A stretch of DNA of 64,000 nucleotides, from positions 62,001 to 126,000 of the forward strand of contig DAOUJJ010000014.1 of NCBI GenBank assembly GCA_034422835.1. Reading direction: 5' to 3'. The stretch is from VXMO01 sp034422835. GTDB taxonomy: Bacteria; Chloroflexota; Dehalococcoidia; UBA6926. The notes beneath the pieces were generated by a model. That model was not told the origin of the DNA. It searched no databases and worked only from the letters and a program-made list of their open reading frames with translations. Position numbers and translations under genes: made by a program. Position 1 is the stretch's first letter. Every line of letters starts with the position of its first letter. Below are positions 32,524-41,668 of this stretch, piece after piece.

Positions 32524-34392
32524 CTAATCCTCCTCTGCGCCGCCTGCGGGGGTGGGGAGGGGAGTTGACGGGGCGGCGTGGCCGTTCACGGACTCTCCGG
32601 CGCCGTAGGAAATCGCGTTCAGACGCGCATAGATACCATCATTGGCCAGCAGTTGATTGTGCGTGCCGATCTCCACGATTGAGCCATTGTCCATCACCAC
32701 GATGCGCGACGCCTCGCGGATGGTGGAGAGCCGGTGGGCGATGACGAACGACGTACGGCCCGGCAACAGCCGCCGCAGCGCATCCTGGATGCGGGCCTCT
32801 GTGCGTGTATCGATGTTGGCCGTCGCCTCATCGAGGATCAGGATGCGCGGGTCGGCAAGGATGGCGCGGGCAAAGCTGACGAGCTGCCGGTGGCCGACGC
32901 TGAGGTTCGCTCCACGCTCCTGCAGCTCCGTGTCGTAGCCGTTGTCCATGTGCATGATGATCTCGTGCAGCCCGGCCCCGCGCGCCGCCGCCTCCACCTC
33001 CGCGCGTGTCGCGTCAGGCTTGCCGAAGCGTATGTTTGCCTCGATCGTGTCGGAGAACAGGAACGGCTCCTGCGGCACGATGCCCATCTGGTGCGCGAGG
33101 CTCTCGTGCCGCACGTCGCGCACGTCATGGCCGTCGATGGTGAGGCGGCCGCTCGTCACGTCGTAGAAACGGGCGATAAGGCTGACGAACGTCGTCTTGC
33201 CTGCGCCCGTCTCGCCCACAAGCGCGATTGTCTCGCCGGGTTGTGCATCGAGCGAGACGTTCCGCAGCACCGGGATGTCGTCTTCATAGGAGAATGAAAC
33301 GTTCTCGAACGTGACGCGCCCGGTGATGCGGGGTATCGGCTGAGCGCCGTCCTTGTCTGCGACCTGCGGCTGTGTGTCCAATAGCTCAAAGATGCGTTGG
33401 CCGGACGCCATGGCGCGCTGTAGCTCCGTGTATTGCATGGTGATGTTGCGGATGGGATCGAAGAACCGTTGCACCCACAACGTGAATGCCACAAGGAACC
33501 CGACCGTCAGAGCGCCCTGCAGGACCTGCCATCCGCCGTAGATGATCACCACGGCCATGGAGATGCCGACCATGATCTCCACCGCCGGGAACATGCCCGC
33601 GGTCAGCCGGGAGGCGCGCAGATTGGCGTCAAGGTGGTCGTAATTGATTCGGTCAAAGCGGCGCATGTTCTCGTCCTCGCGGTTCATGCTCTGGACGACG
33701 CGCACGCCGGAAACGTTCTCCTGCAAGCTCCCGTTCACAACGGAAATGGCGCGGCGCACGCGCAGGAACGCCACCCTCGCCCGCTTCTGCCAGAAGATTG
33801 AAATGATGATCAGGGCAGGGACGACGCTGAGCGTCACTGACGCAAGTGACCAATCCATGACGAACATGATGACGACGATGCCAACCAGGGTCAGAACGTC
33901 GCTGAGCGTCCCTATGACACCGCCCGTCATGACCTGCTGGATCTGCTCAACGTCACTCACGACGCGGGACATGAGTCGCCCCACCTGCTGCTTGTCATAG
34001 AAGCCCAACGATTGCTTCTGAAGGTGTCCAAAGAGCTGTGTGCGGATGTTGACGAGCATCGCGTGCGCCACCTTGGCCATGTAGCGCGACTGGAGCCAGA
34101 GGCCGATGGCGTTGATGACGACGAGCCCGAAGAACACGCCCGCCATCCATGCCAGCCGCGTTGTGTTGCCGGTGGCGATGGCCGTGTCGACGGTGAGGCC
34201 GATAAACAGGGGCATGGCGACGCTGCTGAACGTCGCGGCCAACATACCGACGACGGCGATCGCCGCCCACAGCTTGAATTGGGCGATGTACGGAATCAGC
34301 CTGATAGCAACGCGCTTGTCGTAAACCGCGCCAAGAGTCTCATCATCCCAGCCGTCATAGTTGCCGTATCCGCCGCCACCGCCGCCCATCAT
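32524..34392 (-). CDS. ABC exporter half-transporter with non-canonical signature
   Basis: 622 residues: a Gly-rich N-terminus (MMGGGGGGYGNYDGWDD), six membrane helices to about 335, then a nucleotide-binding domain. Walker A GETGAGKTT and Walker B LILDEATANID are intact, including the catalytic glutamate, but the signature motif reads LSVGHRQ instead of LSGGQ. This is the pattern of one half of a heterodimeric exporter such as BmrCD or TM287/288. Its ATG overlaps the stop of the partner gene by four bases. It would export a drug or lipid-like compound. Confidence 0.92.
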   Translation of the reverse strand: MMGGGGGGYGNYDGWDDETLGAVYDKRVAIRLIPYIAQFKLWAAIAVVGMLAATFSSVAMPLFIGLTVDTAIATGNTTRLAWMAGVFFGLVVINAIGLWLQSRYMAKVAHAMLVNIRTQLFGHLQKQSLGFYDKQQVGRLMSRVVSDVEQIQQVMTGGVIGTLSDVLTLVGIVVIMFVMDWSLASVTLSVVPALIIISIFWQKRARVAFLRVRRAISVVNGSLQENVSGVRVVQSMNREDENMRRFDRINYDHLDANLRASRLTAGMFPAVEIMVGISMAVVIIYGGWQVLQGALTVGFLVAFTLWVQRFFDPIRNITMQYTELQRAMASGQRIFELLDTQPQVADKDGAQPIPRITGRVTFENVSFSYEDDIPVLRNVSLDAQPGETIALVGETGAGKTTFVSLIARFYDVTSGRLTIDGHDVRDVRHESLAHQMGIVPQEPFLFSDTIEANIRFGKPDATRAEVEAAARGAGLHEIIMHMDNGYDTELQERGANLSVGHRQLVSFARAILADPRILILDEATANIDTRTEARIQDALRRLLPGRTSFVIAHRLSTIREASRIVVMDNGSIVEIGTHNQLLANDGIYARLNAISYGAGESVNGHAAPSTPLPTPAGGAEED

Positions 34393-36206
34393 GGCCGTGT
34401 ACCCCCGGCGGACATCCCATCCGGAGCGGCCTCATACGCCTCTTCCTGATGGCGCAGCTGCAGCTCGTAAATCTGGCGGTAGGGCCCTGGATATGTGACA
34501 AGTTCAGCGTGGGTTCCGCGCTGAACGATGCGTCCCTCATCTAACACGAGAATCTGGTCGGCACGCAGAACGCTGGCCAACCGCTGCGCGACGACGATTG
34601 TCGTGCGCCCCTCCATCACACGGTCCAGCGCCTGCTGGATGGATCTCTCCGTTTCGGCGTCCACGCTGGAAAGTGAATCGTCCAGGATAAGGATGCGCGG
34701 GTCCAGCAGCAGAGTGCGGGCGATGGCGAGCCGTTGCCGTTGTCCGCCGGAGAGGTTGATTCCCCGCTCGCCCACCCAGGTGTCGTATTGGTCGGGCAGA
34801 CTGCGGATGAAGCTGTCGAGGCGGGCGGCGCTTGCCGCGGCGATGATCTCCTCCTCCGGCGCGCCGGGCACTCCATACGCGATGTTGTCGCGGATCGTTG
34901 CCGAGAACAGGAAAACGTCCTGCTGCACAAGGCCGATTGAGCCGCGCAGGTGGTCCAGCGTCATGTTCCGCACGTCCTCACCGTCGATGACGACTGCCCC
35001 GCGCGTCGGGTCATAGAACCTTGGAATAAGGCTGACGAGAGTCGTCTTGCCGCTGCCCGTCGCTCCAACAACGGCAATGACCTGCCCCGGCTCCGCCACG
35101 AAAGTCACGTCCCGCAGCACGTCATCCCGCCCGCTGTAGCCGAACGACACGGTATTGAACGCGATCCGGCCGGCGACAACGGCGTTGTCCGTGGCATCCG
35201 GCTTCTCGCGCACCTCCGGGCGAGCATCAAGGATTTCAAAGATGCGTTCTCCGGACGCGACGGCGCGGGAAAGCTGGTTGCCGAGCCAGCCGATCATTCG
35301 GACGTAGACCGTAATCGTCAGCAGGTAGAACAGGAAGGCGGTGAGATCGCCGGGTGTGAGAGTGCCCTGCATGACCAGGTACCCGCCGTAGAGCAGCTGG
35401 ATGCCCGCGGCAAAGTAGACGGAGAACGTCATCAGCGATGTGTTGAGGGCCTGCTCGTCGTTGGCAGTGATGTTGCGCTCATAGAGTACGTGCGCCTGCT
35501 TGTTGAAGCGCTCCGTCTCCTCTTTTTCGCGTCCGAACGCCTTCACGACGCGCATTCCGGACAGGCTTTCCTGGAGGACGGTGCTCAGGGCCGCCATTTC
35601 TTGTTGCACGGAGAGCCAGACGGGGCGCAGGCGGCGGCTTGTTCGCGTCGTGCGGTAGGCGATGAACGGCAGGACGGCCAGTGTTACCAGTGCTAGCTGC
35701 CAATTGGATTGGAGCAGCACGACGGTCACCATCAACAGCATCACGGCGACCTGCACGATGCGGACTAGCGCGAAACTGATGAGCATCCGCACGGACTCCA
35801 CGTCCGCCGTCGCTCGGGACATCAACTCCGCCGTCCGCGACGTATCGAAGAACGAGAAGCTCTGCCGCTGGAACCGGTCGTACATGGCGTTGCGCAGGTC
35901 GTACGCAACGAGTTGTGAGACTGCCTGGCTGAAATAGCTCTGCCCGTACGACGTGGCTCCGCGGATGATGGCCGCAACCAGGATCCACCCAGCGACAGTG
36001 AGAATCGTGCCGATGGATGCCTGCTCAACGAGTCGATCGACTGCTTGTCCAAAGAGCCACGGAATCACCAGGGCGCTGGCGCTGGAGACGAACAGCAGGA
36101 CATACGTGAGTGTTGCCCGACGCCAATACGGCAGGAGAAAGGTCTGCAGTCGCAGAAAGATACGAACGTTATACCAAACGCCCGATTTTTGGGCGGCACG
36201 GTTCAT
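34389..36206 (-). CDS. ABC exporter half-transporter with degenerate Walker B
   Basis: 605 residues from ATG 36206 (TTG 36215 would add three). Six membrane helices, then Walker A GATGSGKTT near residue 381, canonical signature LSGGQRQRLAIAR, and a Walker B that reads LILDDSLSSVD, with aspartate in place of the catalytic glutamate. Combined with the altered signature of the partner, this gives one complete and one degenerate ATP site, as in asymmetric heterodimers. TATACT lies eight bases before ATG 36206, so the message may be nearly leaderless. Confidence 0.92.
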   Translation of the reverse strand: MNRAAQKSGVWYNVRIFLRLQTFLLPYWRRATLTYVLLFVSSASALVIPWLFGQAVDRLVEQASIGTILTVAGWILVAAIIRGATSYGQSYFSQAVSQLVAYDLRNAMYDRFQRQSFSFFDTSRTAELMSRATADVESVRMLISFALVRIVQVAVMLLMVTVVLLQSNWQLALVTLAVLPFIAYRTTRTSRRLRPVWLSVQQEMAALSTVLQESLSGMRVVKAFGREKEETERFNKQAHVLYERNITANDEQALNTSLMTFSVYFAAGIQLLYGGYLVMQGTLTPGDLTAFLFYLLTITVYVRMIGWLGNQLSRAVASGERIFEILDARPEVREKPDATDNAVVAGRIAFNTVSFGYSGRDDVLRDVTFVAEPGQVIAVVGATGSGKTTLVSLIPRFYDPTRGAVVIDGEDVRNMTLDHLRGSIGLVQQDVFLFSATIRDNIAYGVPGAPEEEIIAAASAARLDSFIRSLPDQYDTWVGERGINLSGGQRQRLAIARTLLLDPRILILDDSLSSVDAETERSIQQALDRVMEGRTTIVVAQRLASVLRADQILVLDEGRIVQRGTHAELVTYPGPYRQIYELQLRHQEEAYEAAPDGMSAGGTRP

Positions 36207-36263
36207 AACATCCAAGTATAACGCGAGTTACGTTGGGTTTGCCCCCTACACTCTGGCGAAACC

Positions 36264-37637
36264 TTATGGGTGCGGGAAGATAATGGGACCTTCCCCAAGC
36301 AGCTGAATGTCCTCGCCATCGACCTTGCCGTAGTCGCTCACCGTTCCTTGTATATAGACCCAGGGTCCTCGGTCGGTCGCCGCGTTCCCCACGTTCGACC
36401 AATCGTCCACTGAAACGTTGAACCCGGGGATAAAGAGTAGTTCCTCGTTCCGGCCAAGCGCTTCAGACTGCAGCCAGATCTGGTCCGCGGCCACTCCCTC
36501 TGCCTCAAACGCATACAGGCGCAGCACAAGCAGTACCCCATCGTCTCGCACATAGCCTCCGACCGTAACGATGTCTCCGTCCTGCGGCGGCCGATTCCAG
36601 AGAGCATCGTGAGAGATTTCGAATAGCAGGCCGCCGCCGATCGTCATGTCTCTGCCATTGATGCGCGCAATTCCCTGCGCGAAGAGTGTCCGTGAGAGGG
36701 GGGCGGGCTCGGCCGCATAGCGCGTCTGACGATACCGCTGCTCAGCGAGGGTCAGCGCATTGAGGGTATGTACCTGCATATGGGGCGGCGCGATTTGATG
36801 AGCAATCAGCAGCATTGCGTAGGCACGGGCGGCCGTTGCGCGTTCGGCTTCGAGATAGGCGCGGAGTTGAATATCGCGTGGTGTCGGTCGCGCCGCCTCC
36901 GGGCTCGCGCCGGAACTGTCTCCGACTGTTCTCAGATCCAACTGCTGCTGGGATTCGGGCGCCGATTCTGACGCGGCGGCCTGCTGGGTTGCATCCTGGC
37001 CAAGTGTTTCATCCTCTTGTGTGTATCCCGCCTCCACGCGAGCGAATTCGATGTTCTTGAGCACGTCACGGCTGAGCTGCTCCGCCTTCTGCTGGTCGCC
37101 GCTCTCGGCGACGGCTGCAAGCTCCAGCGTGCGCCGTTCAATGAGTTCCAGGTGATAGATGGCCCGGCTCTCGTCCGAGAACGTGATTGCGAGCCGCGCG
37201 TGCTCCGTCGCTCGCTTGACGGGGTAGAGCGGGCTGTCCGGCAGCGCGTCCGTGGAGGCATACGCCGCGCCCGTGCTCATGATGACGAAAAGCGCCATGC
37301 TGGCGAATCCAACGACCCATACGCGCGACCACCCGGATGCGCGGTTGTTCCACCATTCGCGGAGTGAGAATCGTCCGGGTGATCCGCGCCGGTTTGTGGC
37401 AAGGTGATGCCGCACTGCGCCCTCAAAGCGTGTGTGCGCCATGCGCCGCGCGGAGTCATCACGGGTTGGAGCAACGCCGGCCATTGCCACGGCGGCGGTC
37501 AGCAGGGGGCGCAGCTCGTCCGCGATGTCCGGATGACGGCTCAGGCAGTCGTCGATGGACTCACCGTGTCGGAGCGCCTCCAGGCACTCATTCACGATGT
37601 CTGAAAGGGCAGGGTCGTCAGGCGGCAGTGAGGTCAT
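36264..37637 (-). CDS. Membrane anti-sigma-like protein with DUF5667-like and DUF5666-like parts
   Basis: 457 residues. Residues 1-60 (IVNECLEALRHGESIDDCLSRHP) resemble the short N-terminal segment of Chloroflexota proteins paired with ECF sigma factors. A single membrane helix is at about 106-126 (VWVVGFASMALFVIM), followed by the DUF5667-like SPLYPVKRATEHARLAIT and EAERATAARAYA regions, and two small beta domains from 310 on (GIARINGRDMTIGG; VYIQGTVSDYG) like DUF5666. The cytoplasmic part is placed to hold the sigma factor encoded directly upstream, with a four-base overlap. Anti-sigma function is inference from position. Confidence 0.72.
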   Translation of the reverse strand: MTSLPPDDPALSDIVNECLEALRHGESIDDCLSRHPDIADELRPLLTAAVAMAGVAPTRDDSARRMAHTRFEGAVRHHLATNRRGSPGRFSLREWWNNRASGWSRVWVVGFASMALFVIMSTGAAYASTDALPDSPLYPVKRATEHARLAITFSDESRAIYHLELIERRTLELAAVAESGDQQKAEQLSRDVLKNIEFARVEAGYTQEDETLGQDATQQAAASESAPESQQQLDLRTVGDSSGASPEAARPTPRDIQLRAYLEAERATAARAYAMLLIAHQIAPPHMQVHTLNALTLAEQRYRQTRYAAEPAPLSRTLFAQGIARINGRDMTIGGGLLFEISHDALWNRPPQDGDIVTVGGYVRDDGVLLVLRLYAFEAEGVAADQIWLQSEALGRNEELLFIPGFNVSVDDWSNVGNAATDRGPWVYIQGTVSDYGKVDGEDIQLLGEGPIIFPHP

Positions 37638-38248
37638 GCCGTTGCACCGCCTTGCGCATTTCTGGGCAGCATGAGCCGGCGCAACGCTCGAATCGCGCTG
37701 TGCTGCAGCGCCTTCACCGCGCCCTCATTGCGGTTCATCACGTGAGCCGTCTCGGCGATTGACAAGTCCGAGCCGAATCTGAGGGATATCACCTGCCGCT
37801 GAAGGTCCGTAAGGCGAGCCATCGCCACGCGCAGTTCCTGCAGGTCTGAGAATATGTCCACTCTTTCCTGCGGGTCCCGGTCACGAGAGGCAAGAGGCGG
37901 CGCATCATCAAGCGGCGTTGCCGTGCGGAGCCGCCCGCGGCGGTAGTGATCAATCACGCGGTTGTGCGCGATGCGCATGAGCCACGCCGAGAACGGCACC
38001 TGCCTCCATTTGAATGAGTTGATTGCCTCTAACATACGAATGAACACATCCTCCGTGATGTCCTCCGCGTCCGCGTCACTGTCTACGCGATAGGCGATGT
38101 ATCGAAAGACCCTGTCGGAATAGATTTCATAGAGTTGACCAAACGCAGCTGCCTCCCCGTTCTGCGCCTGCTGAACAATGGCTGCGATGTCATCATCAGT
38201 GAGTGATGTTCCCGCCCCCGAGTGAATGTGTCGTGGCTCCTGGTTCAT
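37634..38248 (-). CDS. ECF-family RNA polymerase sigma factor
   Basis: 204 residues. Region 2 is seen at about 38-105 (AAFGQLYEIYSDRVFRYIAYRV, AEDITEDVFIRMLEAI, FSAWLMRIAHNRVIDHYRR) and region 4 at about 140-195 (LTDLQRQVISLRFGSDLSIAETAHVMNRNEGAVKALQHSAIRALRR). There is no region 1 or 3. The stop overlaps the start of the membrane protein gene (ATGA). The pair forms a likely signal-responsive regulatory unit; its target promoters are not evident here. Confidence 0.92.
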   Translation of the reverse strand: MNQEPRHIHSGAGTSLTDDDIAAIVQQAQNGEAAAFGQLYEIYSDRVFRYIAYRVDSDADAEDITEDVFIRMLEAINSFKWRQVPFSAWLMRIAHNRVIDHYRRGRLRTATPLDDAPPLASRDRDPQERVDIFSDLQELRVAMARLTDLQRQVISLRFGSDLSIAETAHVMNRNEGAVKALQHSAIRALRRLMLPRNAQGGATA

Positions 38249-38342
38249 TCACTACATCCAGATAACGTTTGGGTTCCTCTCAGGGTTAGCTGCCCGTTGG
38301 CGGCTGTTTCACTTTATCCTTTTTGCAGGCGACGAGAGATCA

Positions 38343-39065
38343 ATGGTTGACAACAACGCGTTTGACCCAATGCCGTGGCTGCTTCGCCCCATGCATGAGG
38401 GCGACGTCACTCAGGCCGTCCAGATAGACCAGGACGCGTTTCCGGAGAACAGGTACGCGCCGCCGTTCCGGCGCGATCTCCGTGAACGGAAGTATGCACA
38501 TTATCTGGTCGCGGTTGCCCATGATGCGCCCTATAACGATTATGCCCGCAAGAATGGTCTTCCACCTACTGATAGACCGGGAGGAAATGGACGGAGACGC
38601 GGCGGACGAATCACGAGCACTGTCAAGCGGCTCCTCGGGGTTGACAGGGACGCGCCGCCCCCAACTGAGGAATTGATTGCCGGTTATCTCGGCTTGTGGG
38701 CGGTCATCGATGAGGGCCATGTGACGAGCGTGGGTGTGCGCACGTCGCATCGAGGGCAGGGCATCGGCGAACTGCTCATCATCGGCGCGGTGGAGGCGAG
38801 CAAGCTGCTCAATTGCCGCTCCGTGACGCTGGAGGTCCGGGTTTCCAACGAAATCGCCCAGAACCTCTACAAGAAATATGGCTTCAAAGTCGTTGGCCGC
38901 CGCAAGCGGTACTACTCGGACAATGGTGAGGACGCCTACGTCATGACAACTGATCCCATTGATACGCCGCAATTCTCCGGGCTATTTGAAGACCTCACAT
39001 ACAAGCATTCAGACCGTTGGGGCGCAACATTCCGCACGTACGGAATAGAAGACGAGGACGAATAG
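38343..39065 (+). CDS. GNAT acetyltransferase related to RimI, with insertion
   Basis: 240 residues from ATG 38343, with GAGAG shortly upstream; the longer frame from 38226 runs into the sigma factor gene. It is longer than RimI (about 150) because of an insert at about 55-105 (GGNGRRRGGRITSTVKRLLG) and a C-terminal tail. The acetyl-CoA loop is HRGQGIGELL, with VTSVGVRTS before it, and the RimI-like end is NEIAQNLYKKYGFKVVGRRKRYY with EDAYVM. RimI acetylates the ribosomal protein S18 N-terminus; this longer form may have other targets. Confidence 0.85.
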   Translation: MVDNNAFDPMPWLLRPMHEGDVTQAVQIDQDAFPENRYAPPFRRDLRERKYAHYLVAVAHDAPYNDYARKNGLPPTDRPGGNGRRRGGRITSTVKRLLGVDRDAPPPTEELIAGYLGLWAVIDEGHVTSVGVRTSHRGQGIGELLIIGAVEASKLLNCRSVTLEVRVSNEIAQNLYKKYGFKVVGRRKRYYSDNGEDAYVMTTDPIDTPQFSGLFEDLTYKHSDRWGATFRTYGIEDEDE

Positions 39066-39079
39066 CCACCCGCCCTCGC

Positions 39080-40240
39080 TCACGCGTCCGGCGTTGGCAG
39101 TGGGGCGTACCCCACAAGTTCCACGTAGGCAGAAGCCCCGACAGTCTCGCCGCCGAACGTGATGTCCGTTTCCGTCAGCCCCTCCCAGTAGATGGTGTTC
39201 GGCGGAAAGGCGAGCGTGAATTCCTGGTCATCCAGCAGGGGCGTAAGCGTCATCGAGATTTCGTGCGTGGGGATCGTGATACGCCATCCCGCAGGGTATT
39301 CCCCGCCGGTGTGCGGACTTGTCCATGTGTCGAGAAGGTCGATTGTGATGTTCTCGCCGTCGATGTGCGTTGTCGCGCCGGACGGGTCGACCAACGTGCT
39401 GTACGTGATGACCTGTCCGTCGGACTCACGGGCCTCGGCCACCATCAACTCGTAATTGTTGTCCATGGAGACGGCGAACCACTGCCAGCCGCTCGGGTAT
39501 CCGCTGACGACAAAGTCGCCCCATTGGTGGTCCATCCAGGCTTTGCCTGTGACGTCCATCTCTTGCCCATTGACCGTGAGCGTGCCGCTCAGGTCCATGT
39601 CTGTCCAGCTGTAGTAGTACGTCCAGCCGTTCAGCGCCTCCAGGTAGCCGGTCTCGTTATGGAGAACGGCGGGCTTGATAGCCTCCACGGTGAGATCGAA
39701 CGCGAATGTATCCGTTGTTGCGGCGAATGAGTGTGTTCCGTCGTTGCCGCTGAGCGTCCAGTCCGCTATGGAGAAATCAAATCCCGCAGCCGGTTGCGGT
39801 TGGGGGTTCACCCCGAAGCGCACTGACTGTTCCCGGTGCTGCTCAGCGACGTCAAACACGGACGCGTGGGACATGTAGGCCGCATCGCCGGTTTCCGGGT
39901 TCGTCACCTGAAATATGACGAAATGGAACCCGTAGACGGCGTCGTCCTCCATGGTGCCGCTGTAGTACCACCATTCCACAAGATCAGTGTGGGACGCCTC
40001 GTCGGCGGGCAGGTTGATTGGACGGGGTGTGTGGGCGGCCGTTGAGGCCGGAACTGTGGTTGCAGTGGGTGTCGCCGTCGGCGTGCTTGTTGTGGTGGGT
40101 TCGGGTGTGGGAGTTGGCGTGGGCTCGGCGGCGCAGGCAGTTGCCAGCACGGCGCAAATAACCGTGGCGAAAATGGCCGCGTGCCGCAATTGGGCCGATA
40201 AAGGCCGCCGGAGAACCTGTGAAAGAAGTGGAGCGTGCAT
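39080..40240 (-). CDS. CrtC/AttH-like lipocalin-fold lipoprotein
   Basis: 386 residues. After a long basic n-region, the hydrophobic core ends in the lipobox LATAC (Cys36), followed by a Thr/Pro linker of about 40 residues. The domain from about 80 shows LVEWWYYSGTM near the start, HVVIFQ-like FHFVIFQVTNPETG, SHASVFD and GKAWMDHQWGDF, which are marks of the AttH/CrtC family (carotenoid hydratase and related lipocalin-like proteins). Here it is an exported, membrane-anchored version, so the substrate may be an extracellular terpenoid or lipid; this is inference. It is divergent from the ArsR-family gene. Confidence 0.82.
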   Translation of the reverse strand: MHAPLLSQVLRRPLSAQLRHAAIFATVICAVLATACAAEPTPTPTPEPTTTSTPTATPTATTVPASTAAHTPRPINLPADEASHTDLVEWWYYSGTMEDDAVYGFHFVIFQVTNPETGDAAYMSHASVFDVAEQHREQSVRFGVNPQPQPAAGFDFSIADWTLSGNDGTHSFAATTDTFAFDLTVEAIKPAVLHNETGYLEALNGWTYYYSWTDMDLSGTLTVNGQEMDVTGKAWMDHQWGDFVVSGYPSGWQWFAVSMDNNYELMVAEARESDGQVITYSTLVDPSGATTHIDGENITIDLLDTWTSPHTGGEYPAGWRITIPTHEISMTLTPLLDDQEFTLAFPPNTIYWEGLTETDITFGGETVGASAYVELVGYAPLPTPDA

Positions 40241-40384
40241 GTTCCTTCAATTGTACGGACGGACTCCCCCTTCGACATACGATATAGTTAAGAAGTCCAT
40301 GCATGTGAAGAGCGCTGCGCGCGCGCCCCTTGCAATGGACGGGGTAGGGCGAGCGGAAAAACCGGGATTGGACGGACTCACGGA

Positions 40385-40768
40385 ATGAGCGCAATGCACG
40401 TAATGTCACTCACGGCAACGGGCCCCATGATTACCGCGCCCTCCAGCCCGGAGGGGGCCGCCAGGTTCTTCCGCGGACTTGGAGACCCAACGAGGCTCCG
40501 CATCCTCCGCATCCTCCTGGAGTCGGAGCGCAGCGTTTCAGAACTTGTGGAGATGCTGGGAGCGCCGCAAGGCCGCGTTTCCAGTCACCTTTCCTGCCTC
40601 CGCTGGTGCGGTTTCGTGGACGCGGACCGGCGTGGCCGCAACGTCTTCTATTCGGTAACGGATCAGCGTGTGAGGGACATCCTGGCTCTTGGTGATGCCA
40701 TGCTCGTGGAAACCGCAGAGCGGCTGATGTCCTGCGCCGTTATCGACCAGGAGACCGTGAACGCCTAG
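40385..40768 (+). CDS. ArsR/SmtB repressor, CmtR-like Cd/Pb sensor
   Basis: 127 residues. Winged helix with GDPTRLRILRILL and the recognition helix QGRVSSHLSCLRWCGFV. Cys71 and Cys75 are placed exactly as the two metal-binding cysteines in the recognition helix of Mycobacterium CmtR, which needs a third one near the C-terminus; Cys117 is available for that. It would therefore release DNA on binding Cd(II) or Pb(II). It precedes ccdA by 90 bases, and an inverted repeat in that gap could be its operator. Confidence 0.85.
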   Translation: MSAMHVMSLTATGPMITAPSSPEGAARFFRGLGDPTRLRILRILLESERSVSELVEMLGAPQGRVSSHLSCLRWCGFVDADRRGRNVFYSVTDQRVRDILALGDAMLVETAERLMSCAVIDQETVNA

Positions 40769-40830
40769 AAAAGCCGCCCCGGCTCCAACAATGCCGTTGG
40801 CGCAAGCCGACAGGGATAATGCCGCCCCCG

Positions 40831-40845
40831 TATACTCTTGGTATA
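40831..40845. promoter_or_regulatory. Inverted repeat TATAC-N5-GTATA before ccdA
   Basis: TATACTCTTGGTATA: five-base arms around a five-base centre, 14 bases before ATG 40859. It includes a -10-like TATACT, so a bound repressor would block the promoter. The upstream ArsR-family protein is the obvious candidate. Confidence 0.45.
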
Positions 40846-40858
40846 TGAGGGCCGGATA

Positions 40859-41578
40859 ATGTTCAATCTTCCCTTTGCCTTTGCCTTCAGCGCCGGTTTT
40901 GTCGCGCTGGCCAGCCCGTGCGGCGTGGCGATGCTGCCCGCCTACATCGGCTACTACATCGGTTCACGCGAGGAGGGCTACGAAGAAAGGCCCATTGCGC
41001 TCCGCCTTGGGCAGGCAATGCTTGTCGGAGGCACGGCGGCGCTCGCGTTCCTGTTCCTGTTCGGCGCGTTCGGCATCATATGGAGCGCCGTCGGAACCGT
41101 CTTGCGCGACATCATCCCCTATATCGCAATCATCGTCGGCGCCGCGCTGGTGCTGTTGGGCGCGTACATGATCGTGTTCATGCTGGTCAACAAGCGCTCA
41201 ATCACGCTCATTCCGGCCATTGGCGTCAATTGGGGCACGGGGAGCCGGGGGCTGACCTCCGTTTTCCTCTTTGGGCTGGCGTATGCGCTCGCCACGTTGA
41301 GCTGTACGTTCCCCATCTTCCTGGCCATTCTCGCGCAGGGGCAGGTCATCGGCGGCTATGCCGCATTCATCATGTTCCTGATATACGGCGCGGGGATGGG
41401 CGTGGGCCTCATCGGGTTGACGCTGGGGGCGGCGGTCTTCAAGGACCTTATCCGCGTGGTGATTCGGCAGGCGATGCCGATTGTGGAGTGGGCGAGCCCC
41501 GTCATGCTTATCGGCGCCGGCGCCTACATCACCTACTACTGGTGGGTCAACTGGTTCGCCTTTAACGCAAACCTTTAG
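40859..41578 (+). CDS. ccdA: CcdA/DsbD-type thiol-disulfide transmembrane protein
   Basis: 239 residues from ATG 40859, with GAGGG upstream; the frame from 40838 would start inside the inverted repeat. Six membrane helices are predicted. The two redox cysteines are in SPCGVAMLPAY in helix 1 and LSCTFPIF in helix 4. CcdA carries electrons across the membrane from thioredoxin to extracytoplasmic thiol proteins, for example in cytochrome c maturation or periplasmic protein repair. No partner thioredoxin-like gene is adjacent. The link to a metal sensor suggests a role in thiol or metal stress; that is inference. Confidence 0.87.
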   Translation: MFNLPFAFAFSAGFVALASPCGVAMLPAYIGYYIGSREEGYEERPIALRLGQAMLVGGTAALAFLFLFGAFGIIWSAVGTVLRDIIPYIAIIVGAALVLLGAYMIVFMLVNKRSITLIPAIGVNWGTGSRGLTSVFLFGLAYALATLSCTFPIFLAILAQGQVIGGYAAFIMFLIYGAGMGVGLIGLTLGAAVFKDLIRVVIRQAMPIVEWASPVMLIGAGAYITYYWWVNWFAFNANL

Positions 41579-41668
41579 GATGGCGAAATCTAAATCACTT
41601 GCCTTTAACTAACGGCTAATGGTTTGCCCTCTAGTGCCATTCACCCGTTGTAACCGATTACCTCCCCA

